Source: an uncultured Bacilli bacterium | Lineage (GTDB): Bacteria > Bacillota_I > Bacilli_A > RF39 > UBA660 | Reading direction: 5' to 3' | Length of the DNA stretch: 28,681 nucleotides | Assembly: GCA_947594675.1 (NCBI GenBank) | Contig: CANQEF010000004.1 | Coordinates: 1-28,681 of the forward strand | Shown: positions 6,788 to 14,602 of the stretch, in pieces | How positions within the stretch are numbered: the stretch's first letter is position 1 | Layout of the letters: each line of letters starts with the position of its first letter | Notes under the pieces: model-generated | What the model was told of the DNA's origin: nothing | What the model saw: only the letters and a program-made list of their open reading frames with translations | Databases searched by the model: none | Translations under genes and position numbers: made by a program

Positions 6788-7572
6788 TTGAAGTGGTAGT
6801 TGTTGCTTTAAGACATTTGGGTAATATATATTATCTTTCCCCAGGTGATTTGAATTTAAAGAAAGGTGATTTTGTTGTAATTGAAACAGAAAATGGTTTG
6901 CAAATAGGTGAAGTTGTTAAGGAAAAATATAAGGAAAAGTCAGAAAATTTGATTTTACCGCTTAATAAAGTTTTAAGAATTTGTACTGATTATGATTTGT
7001 CATGTGATAAAGAAAATAAGGAAGGTGTTACTAAAGCTTTAAATTTTGCTAAAAATTGTGCTAAAGAGTTGGATCTTGATATGAATTTTGTGGATTGTTA
7101 TTATAATTTGGATAAGTCACAATTGATTTTTTCTTTTGTTTCAGAAAATAGAATTGATTTTAGAGATTTGGCTAAGAAATTAGCTCAGAAATATAAGACT
7201 AGAATTGAGTTGCGTCAGATAGGTGTTAGAGATAAATCCAAAAGAGTTGGTGGGTTAGGTCCTTGTGGATTATTTTTATGTTGTAATTCTTTTTTAACGG
7301 ATTTTAATAGTGTTTCTATAAATATGGCAAAAAATCAATTGTTGGCTTTAAATCCATCTAAAATTAATGGTGTTTGTGGTAGACTTCTTTGTTGTTTGGG
7401 ATATGAGAATGATGTTTATACTGATTTGAAGAAGGATTTACCTAAAATTGGAATGATGGCTTCTACTGATATGGGTATGGGTAAGGTTGTGGATATTGAT
7501 ATATTTAAACAGTCATATAAGGTTGATTTGGGAGATAAAGGTATAATTGAATTTTTTAAGGAAGAAAAGTAA
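6784..7572 (+). CDS. ricT: RicT (YaaT), PSP1-domain Fe-S protein
   Basis: A 262-aa PSP1-domain protein. In Bacillus RicT (YaaT) forms a [4Fe-4S] complex with RicA (YmcA) and RicF (YlbF) that steers RNase Y cleavage and the phosphorelay leading to sporulation and biofilm. The family cysteines are all present: GPCGLFLCC (C161, C166, C167) and GVCGRLLCC (C198, C203, C204), with VSINMAKNQ between them. The AGGAGGT Shine-Dalgarno lies inside holB and the start overlaps its stop. It precedes trmN6 as in Bacillus, with yabA missing. Confidence 0.93.
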   Translation: MIEVVVVALRHLGNIYYLSPGDLNLKKGDFVVIETENGLQIGEVVKEKYKEKSENLILPLNKVLRICTDYDLSCDKENKEGVTKALNFAKNCAKELDLDMNFVDCYYNLDKSQLIFSFVSENRIDFRDLAKKLAQKYKTRIELRQIGVRDKSKRVGGLGPCGLFLCCNSFLTDFNSVSINMAKNQLLALNPSKINGVCGRLLCCLGYENDVYTDLKKDLPKIGMMASTDMGMGKVVDIDIFKQSYKVDLGDKGIIEFFKEEK

Positions 7573-8309
7573 TGGAAGTAGTTAATGATATATTGGGGTA
7601 TAAGAATAGAAAAATTTATCAAAATACAGATTATTTTAGTTTTTCACTTGATAGTGTTATGCTAGCTAATTTTGCTACTATAAGGGCAAGTGATAAAAAT
7701 ATAGTTGATTTGGGCTGTGGTAATGGTGTCATTCCCTTAATTTTATCTTTACGAACGAAACAAAAAATTTTAGGTGTAGAAATTCAGCAAGAATTATGTG
7801 ATTTGGCAATGAAATCTATTAATTTAAATGGACTTGAAGATAAATTTGAAATTATAAATCAAGATATTAAAGACTTTTCAAGTAATTCTAAGAATATTAA
7901 TAAATTTGATTTAGTAGTATGTAATCCTCCTTATTTTCGGGTAAATGCTGAAAAAAATTTTTTTAATACTTCTAGGCAAAAATTAATTGCTCGTCATGAG
8001 GTTATGATTAATTTACAAGATTTGTTTTCTAGTGTAAAAAAGATTTTAAGTAATGATGGAAACTTTGCTATGGTACATAGACCTGAAAGATTATTAGAAA
8101 TAATAGACTTGTATAGGATTAATGGTATTGAACCAAAAAGAATTAGATTTGTTTATGAGAATTCTAGTAAAAATTCAAAATTGGTTTTAATTGAAGGACA
8201 AAATAATGGTAAATTGGGGTTGACAGTTGAAAATCCTCTAATTCTTTATGATGATTCTGGAAATTATACTCAAGAGTATAAAAATTTATTGGTGGAGGTT
8301 TTAAAATGA
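7572..8309 (+). CDS. trmN6: tRNA1(Val) adenine-37 N6-methyltransferase (YabB/TrmN6 type)
   Basis: An S-adenosylmethionine-dependent methyltransferase of 245 aa. Motif I is DLGCGNGVIPLIL (about 46-58), and the catalytic motif IV for adenine N6 methylation is NPPYF. The family methylates A37 of tRNA1(Val) in E. coli; substrate in this organism is by homology only. ATG shares one base with the ricT stop (TAATG) and the gene overlaps rsmI by four bases, keeping the Bacillus yaaT-yabA-yabB-yabC order minus yabA and yazA. Confidence 0.9.
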   Translation: MEVVNDILGYKNRKIYQNTDYFSFSLDSVMLANFATIRASDKNIVDLGCGNGVIPLILSLRTKQKILGVEIQQELCDLAMKSINLNGLEDKFEIINQDIKDFSSNSKNINKFDLVVCNPPYFRVNAEKNFFNTSRQKLIARHEVMINLQDLFSSVKKILSNDGNFAMVHRPERLLEIIDLYRINGIEPKRIRFVYENSSKNSKLVLIEGQNNGKLGLTVENPLILYDDSGNYTQEYKNLLVEVLK

Positions 8310-9145
8310 TTCAAAAAAGTTATGATGGAAAAGCTAGTTTATATTTGATACCAACTCCTATTGGAAATATGGATGATATTACGATAAGATCTTTAAATAC
8401 TTTAAAAATGGTAGATTTTATTTTGTGTGAAGATACTAGAGAGACTTCTAAGTTACTTAATAAATACCAAATTAAGAAAAAATTGGTTAGTTGTCATGAA
8501 TATAAGGAGGAAAAAATAAAAAAATATGTTATTAGTGAATTGAATAACGGAAAAAATATTGGTTTGGTTACGGATCAAGGCACTCCAATTATTAGTGATC
8601 CTGGCTATATTATTGTTAGGGAAGTAATTAAAAATAATTATAATATTATTAGTTTACCTGGTGCTACTGCTTTTGTTCCTGCATTGATAGCTTCTGGCAT
8701 TGAATCTTCTAAATTTTTATTTTATGGTTTTTTGAATGCTAAAGATTTTAAACAAAAGAAGGAATTACAAAGTTTAAAAAATATTAGATTTACATTAATT
8801 TTTTATGAAAGTGTTCATCGCTTGAATAGTACTTTGAAGAATATGTTGGAAGTGTTTGGTAATAGGAATGCTACAATTGTGCGTGAGCTTTCCAAGATTC
8901 ATGAGGAATATATTAGGGGGCCATTGTTAGATTTAGTTAATAGTGTTTTTGAATTAAAGGGTGAGTTTGTAATTATTGTTGAAGGTAATAAACAAGGTAT
9001 AAATTATGATGAGTTTACTATATATGAGCACGTTAAATTGTATACAAGTGATGGCATGTCAGAAAAAGATGCTATTAAATTAGTTGCTAAAGAGAGAAAT
9101 GTCTCTAAATCTATTGTGTATATGGAGTATCATAATAATAAGTGA
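8306..9145 (+). CDS. rsmI: 16S rRNA (cytidine-1402-2'-O)-methyltransferase RsmI
   Basis: RsmI 2'-O-methylates C1402 in the ribosomal P site. The 279-aa tetrapyrrole-methylase-fold protein shows the signature LYLIPTPIGNMDDITIRSL near the N-terminus, CEDTRETSKLL, LVTDQGTPIISDPG (SAM-binding loop) and LPGATAFVPALIASG. The C-terminal KDAIKLVAKERNVSKSIVY is the small HTH-like domain of longer family members. The start overlaps trmN6 by ATGA with GGTGGAGG upstream. Confidence 0.95.
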   Translation: MIQKSYDGKASLYLIPTPIGNMDDITIRSLNTLKMVDFILCEDTRETSKLLNKYQIKKKLVSCHEYKEEKIKKYVISELNNGKNIGLVTDQGTPIISDPGYIIVREVIKNNYNIISLPGATAFVPALIASGIESSKFLFYGFLNAKDFKQKKELQSLKNIRFTLIFYESVHRLNSTLKNMLEVFGNRNATIVRELSKIHEEYIRGPLLDLVNSVFELKGEFVIIVEGNKQGINYDEFTIYEHVKLYTSDGMSEKDAIKLVAKERNVSKSIVYMEYHNNK

Positions 9146-9157
9146 AGGGAGTTTTTT

Positions 9158-9727
9158 ATGAAGTTAATTGTTGGATTAGGTAATCCTGGAAAAGAATATG
9201 AAAAGACTAGGCATAATATTGGTTTTATGATGCTTGATAAATACATTTCAAAAAGAAACATTAGTAATAATTGGAATTTTAAATTTAATGGTTTATATAT
9301 TCAAAGTATTTTATTTGATGAAAAAGTCATATTTTTAAAGCCACAATCTTATATGAATTTGTCTGGTGAAGTTGTAAGTAAATATGTTAATTATTTTAAA
9401 ATTGCGATTGAAGATATTTTAATTATTTCTGATGATCTTGATTTAAATATTGGAAATTTTAAGTTACGTGATAAGGGTTCAAGTGGAGGACATAATGGGT
9501 TAAAAAACATTGAGTTTTCTCTTAATACTAATGAATACAAAAGACTTAAAATAGGTATTAATAATGATAAAAGTATTGCTACAAAGGATTATGTATTAGG
9601 TACTATGAATATTGATACTTTAAGGTTGTATGACAAATTATTTGATGATCTTTGTAATGTAATTGATGAGTATTTTCAACTTTCTTTTTTAGATTTAATG
9701 AATAAATATAATCGAAAAAATAGGTGA
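9158..9727 (+). CDS. pth: Peptidyl-tRNA hydrolase
   Basis: Pth hydrolyses peptidyl-tRNA released from stalled ribosomes. At 189 aa it has the usual length. Active-site residues are all visible: N9 in GLGNPG, H19 in TRHNIGF, N67 in KPQSYMNLSG, D93 in DDLDL and N113 in GGHNGLKN. A GAAGGGAG Shine-Dalgarno precedes ATG 9158. In Bacillus pth-mfd lie further along, after spoVG; here they are directly after rsmI, a local rearrangement or collapse of the intervening block. The gene for Fin between pth and mfd is absent. Confidence 0.96.
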   Translation: MKLIVGLGNPGKEYEKTRHNIGFMMLDKYISKRNISNNWNFKFNGLYIQSILFDEKVIFLKPQSYMNLSGEVVSKYVNYFKIAIEDILIISDDLDLNIGNFKLRDKGSSGGHNGLKNIEFSLNTNEYKRLKIGINNDKSIATKDYVLGTMNIDTLRLYDKLFDDLCNVIDEYFQLSFLDLMNKYNRKNR

Positions 9728-9732
9728 TGGTT

Positions 9733-12700
9733 ATGCAGTTTTTTAATAATTTTATTGATATAAAGCTTGAAAAAAATATGGGTATGACAGGTCTTACTGA
9801 CGAATTTTTTTGTATTTATTTAAATAAAGTTTTTTGTGAAGAAAATAAAAATATATTAGTTGTTGTTAATAGCTTGTTTGAGGCAAATAAGCTTTATTCT
9901 TCTTTAAGCAATTATACTAATAATGTTTGCTTGTTTCCCATGGATGATTTTTTAACTAGTGAGGCTTTAGCTATTTCTCCTGATTTACGAGTTAGTAGGT
10001 TAGAGACAATTAATAAGATTTTAAGTGATAGTAAACAAATTGTTGTTACTAATTTGATGGGTTTTTTGCGTTTTTTACCTAGTAAGAATACTTATGATAG
10101 CTTTATTATCGAGTTAAAAGTTGGGGATGTAGTATCTCCAAATGAACTTAGTAAAAAACTTATAGCTGCTGGATATGTTAGGGACACTATAGTTAATAAA
10201 ACTGGAGAAATTGGAATTAGAGGTTTTATAATTGATATTTTTCCAGTTGATGAAGAAAATCCTGTTAGAATTGAATTTTTTGATGATGAGATAGAGTCAA
10301 TTCGTTATTTTGATGCAGATACTCAGAAATCTTTAAAAAAAATAGATTCTATTAAGTTAAAACCTTATTTTGAATTTTTAACAGATAAAGAGGTAGCTGA
10401 TGAAGAATTTGGTAAGCAAAAGTATTTACAAAAATATGAAGAAGTTACTAATATATTAGGTTATTTGGGAGATACAATAACTTTTTTTAAAGATTATGAG
10501 CAATTAGAAGTTAGTTATTTAGATATAATGAATGAGGTTTCTACTTATAAAGCAGAAAAAGATATAAATTTTAAAATGGATTATATGTTTAATTTTAAAG
10601 ATATTTCTGTTGATTTTCCTGTTTATTATATGAGCTTAAATAATTTTTCTTCAAAAATGATTTCAAAATTAGTTGATTTTAAAGTTAAAAGTATTAATAA
10701 TTTTTCCGAAAATGTTGATATTATTAATAAATTTTTTCATAAGTGGATTGATGATGGTATGACATTGGTTGTTTGTTTAAAAAATTATCAATTGCATAGT
10801 ATAGCAAAAAAGTTAAATATAAATACTGTGAATGCAACATTTTCGGAAATTGAAAAGAATAAAGTTAATCTTTTAGAAGGAAATTCTTCTCAGGGATTTA
10901 TATATAAGGATTTAGTTTTTTTAACTGCGGCAGAGTTATTTTCCTTTAAAGAGAAAAAGAAGAATTATTCTACAAAATATCGTTATTCTTCAACGATAAA
11001 GGATGTATCGAAATTAGAAGTAGGTGACTATGTTGTTCATGATATACATGGAATTGGAATATACAATGGTATTAAAACATTGACTTCTAATGGAATTAGC
11101 AAAGATTATTTAGAGATTTTATATCAAGATACAGATAAAATTTATATACCTGTTGAGAAAATAGATTTGCTTACAAAGTATTCAGGTAAAGAAGGAATTG
11201 TTCCTAAAATTAGTAAGTTAGGTGGTAGTGAGTGGAAGAAAACAAAAGCTCGTGTTAAGAATAAGGTACAGGATGTCGCTTCTAAATTATTAAAGCTTTA
11301 TGCGGAAAGAGAAAAAAGAGTTGGCTATGCTTTTTCAAAAGATTCTAAAATGTCTGAAGATTTTGAAAAAGACTTTCCTTATGAATTAACTCCAGATCAA
11401 AGAAAAGCAATAGATGTGATTAAATCGGACATGGAAAAACCTGTTCCTATGGATAGACTTTTGTGTGGTGATGTGGGTTTTGGAAAAACAGAAGTTGCTT
11501 TTGTAGCTGCATTTAAGGCTATTTTGGATTCAAAGCAAGTATTATTTTTATGTCCTACAACTATTCTTTCTAATCAACATTATAATAATGCAAAGGAGAG
11601 ATTTAAAAATTTTCCTGTATCAATTGCTATTTTAAATCGTTTTACTACTCCTAAAGAAACTAAAAGGATTTTGAGTGGATTGGAGGATGGTACGATAGAT
11701 TTAGTTTTTGGTACGCATCGACTTTTAAGTGATGATGTTAAAGTTAAAGATTTAGGTTTATTAATAATTGATGAAGAGCAACGGTTTGGTGTAATGCACA
11801 AAGAAAAGATAAAACAATATAAAACAAATATTGATGTCTTAACTTTGACAGCTACTCCTATACCTAGAACCTTACAAATGTCTCTTGTTGGTATTAGAAG
11901 TCTTTCTTTAATAGAAACACCTCCTATGAATAGGTATCCTGTACAAACTTATGTGTTAGAAGAAAATAATCAAATTTTAAAGGATGCTATTTATAAGGAA
12001 ATGTCAAGAGATGGCCAAGTTTTTGTGTTGTATAACAGGGTGGAATTTATTGAAGAAGAGGCTGTTAAATTAAAAAATCTAATTCCTGAGGCTAGAATTA
12101 CTATAGTTCATGGGCAAATGACAAAAATTGATATTGAGAGTCGAATTTATGATTTTATTAATAGAGAGTATGATATTTTATTGTGTACTACGATTATAGA
12201 AACTGGTATTGACATACCTAATGTTAATACGTTAATTATAATGGATGCTGATAGATTTGGATTAAGTCAATTATATCAAATTAGGGGACGTGTTGGTCGT
12301 AGTGATAAGTTTGCTTATGCCTATTTGATGTATAGGCCTTTTAAGGTACTTACTGAAACTGCTGTGAAACGATTGAATGTTATTAAAGAGTTTACAGAGT
12401 TAGGTAGTGGTTTTTCGATAGCAACAAGAGATTTATCTATACGTGGAGCAGGTGATATTTTAGGTAGTGAGCAAGCTGGATTTATTGATTCAGTTGGTAT
12501 TGATTTATATTTAAAAATGCTTAATGATGAGGTTATGAAGGAAAAGAATTTGTCTTCTGAAAATGATTTAGATGATAATTCACAACCACTTCTTAATGTT
12601 ACGACACATATTGATGATAATTATGTTTTAGAAGATGATTTAAAAATTGATATTCATAGATTGATTAACGAAGTAGAGGATGAAAAAACATTTAATAAAG

Positions 12701-13044
12701 TAAAGGAAGAATTAGAAGATCGCTTTGGAAAACTTAATGAAGATATGATTATTTATATGTATGAAGAATGGTTTGAAAAGTTAGCTTTTAAATTAAAAAT
12801 AAGGAAAGTTAAGCAAACTAGAAATTCAATTGAATTGTTTTTTGATTCCGAGATAGTTAATAAGCTCGATATGGAAGAAATATTTATGGAGGCATTTTAT
12901 GTTTCAAATATGTTTAGATTTGTAAGTGCAAATAATGGTTTAATCATAGTTTTGGATATAATTAAGTTGGAAAAGCATCCAGTGTATTATTTGGTTTCAC
13001 TTTTGGATAAAATATGTAAAAAATATGGAAATGTTCTTGACTAA
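9733..13044 (+). CDS. mfd: Transcription-repair coupling factor Mfd
   Basis: Mfd removes RNA polymerase stalled at DNA lesions and recruits UvrA. The protein is 1103 aa, near the family's usual 1150-1180. Order of domains: UvrB-like N-terminus, RNA polymerase interaction domain around 430-490 (VGDYVVHDIHGIGIY), helicase with Walker A GDVGFGKTE (from about 579) and DEEQ (about 681), then TATPIPRTLQMS, the translocation motif region GRVGRSDKFAYAY and the C-terminal TRCF regulatory domain. AGGTGA (9722-9727) is 5 bases from ATG 9733, which I prefer to the in-frame GTG 9724 or ATG 9727 inside that SD. No terminator follows before the next gene. Confidence 0.96.
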   Translation: MQFFNNFIDIKLEKNMGMTGLTDEFFCIYLNKVFCEENKNILVVVNSLFEANKLYSSLSNYTNNVCLFPMDDFLTSEALAISPDLRVSRLETINKILSDSKQIVVTNLMGFLRFLPSKNTYDSFIIELKVGDVVSPNELSKKLIAAGYVRDTIVNKTGEIGIRGFIIDIFPVDEENPVRIEFFDDEIESIRYFDADTQKSLKKIDSIKLKPYFEFLTDKEVADEEFGKQKYLQKYEEVTNILGYLGDTITFFKDYEQLEVSYLDIMNEVSTYKAEKDINFKMDYMFNFKDISVDFPVYYMSLNNFSSKMISKLVDFKVKSINNFSENVDIINKFFHKWIDDGMTLVVCLKNYQLHSIAKKLNINTVNATFSEIEKNKVNLLEGNSSQGFIYKDLVFLTAAELFSFKEKKKNYSTKYRYSSTIKDVSKLEVGDYVVHDIHGIGIYNGIKTLTSNGISKDYLEILYQDTDKIYIPVEKIDLLTKYSGKEGIVPKISKLGGSEWKKTKARVKNKVQDVASKLLKLYAEREKRVGYAFSKDSKMSEDFEKDFPYELTPDQRKAIDVIKSDMEKPVPMDRLLCGDVGFGKTEVAFVAAFKAILDSKQVLFLCPTTILSNQHYNNAKERFKNFPVSIAILNRFTTPKETKRILSGLEDGTIDLVFGTHRLLSDDVKVKDLGLLIIDEEQRFGVMHKEKIKQYKTNIDVLTLTATPIPRTLQMSLVGIRSLSLIETPPMNRYPVQTYVLEENNQILKDAIYKEMSRDGQVFVLYNRVEFIEEEAVKLKNLIPEARITIVHGQMTKIDIESRIYDFINREYDILLCTTIIETGIDIPNVNTLIIMDADRFGLSQLYQIRGRVGRSDKFAYAYLMYRPFKVLTETAVKRLNVIKEFTELGSGFSIATRDLSIRGAGDILGSEQAGFIDSVGIDLYLKMLNDEVMKEKNLSSENDLDDNSQPLLNVTTHIDDNYVLEDDLKIDIHRLINEVEDEKTFNKVKEELEDRFGKLNEDMIIYMYEEWFEKLAFKLKIRKVKQTRNSIELFFDSEIVNKLDMEEIFMEAFYVSNMFRFVSANNGLIIVLDIIKLEKHPVYYLVSLLDKICKKYGNVLD

Positions 13045-13089
13045 AGTGTTTTAAATTAGTAAATTTAAGATATTGGGAGTGTATGTATA

Positions 13090-13752
13090 ATGGAAATGGA
13101 AGTTGAATTATTGAAGAAACAACATTTTGATAATTATAAAAATGCTATGATAGAGAATATAAAAAAAAATACTAGCACGTTAGTTGATGAAGATATTATG
13201 TTATTATTAAAAAAGCCTCCCTTGGAGACAATGGATTTGATAAAAGTAAAATTTTTAGATATTTCTAAAAAAAATAAATCTATTATTAATACTAAAAGTT
13301 TAGATGAGATTGTAGAAAACTATCGGAATAATCTTATCCAGTGTTTAAAGGAGATTAAGGTTATTCGTGAGAAAGAGTTGACTGAAAAGGTTGATAAATA
13401 TGTTTATCTAAATGATAATAATGTTTTTAAATTAACTAAAAAAGATTTTGTTTCTATAAACAAAAAAAATAAAAATTTGTTGAAACAATCACTACTTAGT
13501 GCTTTAGACCAGGAAATATTTACTAAAATGGATAATGTTTTTAAAGAAGAAGATGAGGATTTGAAGAAAAAAATGTTTGATGAAATTGTTAAATATTTGA
13601 AGGGTACTTATCAAAGACAAATATTGAATAGTGTTGAATTTAAAGAGATTGTTAAGGACACGACTTTGATTAATAGTATTAGAGAACAAGGAGAAAGATA
13701 TTTATTTACATTAAGAAATTCAAGACTTTTAAAAGAAGATTTAGAAAAATAG
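13090..13752 (+). CDS. Hypothetical charged helical protein between mfd and spoVT
   Basis: I do not recognise this 220-aa protein. It is Lys/Glu/Asn-rich, has no signal peptide, no membrane segment and no cysteines, and looks almost wholly alpha-helical, with possible coiled-coil stretches near 75-105 and 140-175. No catalytic motif is evident. GGGAG lies 10 bases before ATG 13090. It is 45 bases after mfd without a terminator, and is probably co-transcribed with it. In Bacillus mfd is followed directly by spoVT, so this gene is extra. Position would allow a trigger-factor/PrsA-like or cytoskeletal role, but nothing in the sequence demonstrates one. Confidence 0.75.
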   Translation: MEMEVELLKKQHFDNYKNAMIENIKKNTSTLVDEDIMLLLKKPPLETMDLIKVKFLDISKKNKSIINTKSLDEIVENYRNNLIQCLKEIKVIREKELTEKVDKYVYLNDNNVFKLTKKDFVSINKKNKNLLKQSLLSALDQEIFTKMDNVFKEEDEDLKKKMFDEIVKYLKGTYQRQILNSVEFKEIVKDTTLINSIREQGERYLFTLRNSRLLKEDLEK

Positions 13753-13780
13753 TATAAATCTTTTTTCTTTTCTCAAACTA
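13752..13780 (+). promoter_or_regulatory. Candidate sigma-G/sigma-F type promoter of spoVT
   Basis: GTATA (13752-13756) matches the forespore -35 consensus (GHATR) and CAAACTA (13774-13780) matches the -10 CATWHTA at six of seven positions, with the expected 17-bp spacing. spoVT is a sigma-G gene in Bacillus. Short motifs in AT-rich DNA arise by chance, so this is suggestive only. Confidence 0.4.
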
Positions 13781-13802
13781 TATATGAGAAGGAGATTAGT
13801 AT

Positions 13803-14333
13803 ATGAAAGCAACTGGAGTTGTAAGAAGAATTGATGAATTAGGTAGAGTGGTTGTTCCTAAAGAAATAAGAAGAAATTTGGGGATTAAGGCTTTTGAACA
13901 ATTGGAGATATTTATTGAAGATGAAAGTATTATTTTGAAGAAATATTCTAATTTTACTAGGTTAAATAAGATGGCCAATATTTTAATAGATATTATTTCT
14001 AGTAATTTTAACAAGGAAATAGTTATTTATGATCGAGAAAAAATCATTTCTACTAGTGCAAAGTATAAAAATGATTATTTAAATCAAGCTATTTCTAGTT
14101 ATATAGAAAATATTATGTCTGAAAGGAAAAAAGTAGTTGAAAGTGATTTTACTCACTTAGAATTAGCTAAAGGTATGTCAGAAAAAGTTTCTTTTATTGC
14201 GGCACCAATTTTGGTAAATAGTGATGTTATAGGAGTAGTTTGTATATTATCAGATAAGGAAAAAGTAGATGATTTAGATGAGAAGATAGTTAATTTCATA
14301 GTTAATTTTTTTGAAAAAGCTGTTGAAGAATAA
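13803..14333 (+). CDS. spoVT: Stage V sporulation transcription regulator SpoVT
   Basis: A 176-aa AbrB-superfamily regulator. Residues 1-50 are the swapped-hairpin DNA-binding domain (MKATGVVRRIDELGRVVVPK, then EIRRNLGI). Residues 55-176 form a GAF-like domain, which distinguishes SpoVT (178 aa in Bacillus) from AbrB (about 95 aa). In Bacillus it adjusts sigma-G-dependent gene expression in the forespore. It lies downstream of mfd, as in Bacillus. AGAAGGAGA precedes ATG 13803 and lies at the 3' arm of a small hairpin (TTCTCA/TGAGAA). The metG leader promoter starts within its last codons. Confidence 0.93.
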   Translation: MKATGVVRRIDELGRVVVPKEIRRNLGIKAFEQLEIFIEDESIILKKYSNFTRLNKMANILIDIISSNFNKEIVIYDREKIISTSAKYKNDYLNQAISSYIENIMSERKKVVESDFTHLELAKGMSEKVSFIAAPILVNSDVIGVVCILSDKEKVDDLDEKIVNFIVNFFEKAVEE

Positions 14334-14351
14334 AAATCTATATGATATACT
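14323..14351 (+). promoter_or_regulatory. Promoter of the metG T-box leader
   Basis: TTGAAG (14323-14328), a 17-bp spacer and TATACT (14346-14351) form a good housekeeping promoter. The -35 lies in the last codons of spoVT. Transcription would start near 14358, giving a leader of about 245 nt. Confidence 0.7.
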
Positions 14352-14384
14352 ATGTCCATAAATGTTGTGAAAAAGAGTTTTATG

Positions 14385-14585
14385 ATATTTAATTATTTAA
14401 AGAGAGCTCGTATGGTGGAATTGAGTATTAATTAATCATAGAATATGGCTTTGGAACAGTTATATCGATATGTAGATATAGACGTTAATAGGCGTTAACT
14501 ATTTGAAAGTGTATAATAGAAAGTTATTATAAAGTAAGGTGGTACCGCGAGTAATTCGTCCTTATATTTAAATAACTTTTTTATT
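14385..14585 (+). promoter_or_regulatory. T-box riboswitch controlling metG (methionine specific)
   Basis: The T-box core AAGGTGGTACCGCG is intact at 14536-14549, followed by the usual CGTCCTTA. Stem I features are visible upstream (AGAGAGCTCG and GGTGGAA near 14401-14420). GAATATGGCTTTGGA at 14441-14455 presents ATG (14445-14447) as the likely specifier, matching the downstream Met-tRNA synthetase. The competing terminator pairs AAGTTATT (14521-14528) with AATAACTT (14571-14578) and TAAGG with CCTTA, and ends in a T run. Uncharged tRNA-Met would stabilise the antiterminator and switch metG on. Confidence 0.93.
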
Positions 14586-14602
14586 TTTATAAGGAGGAAC
14601 AA

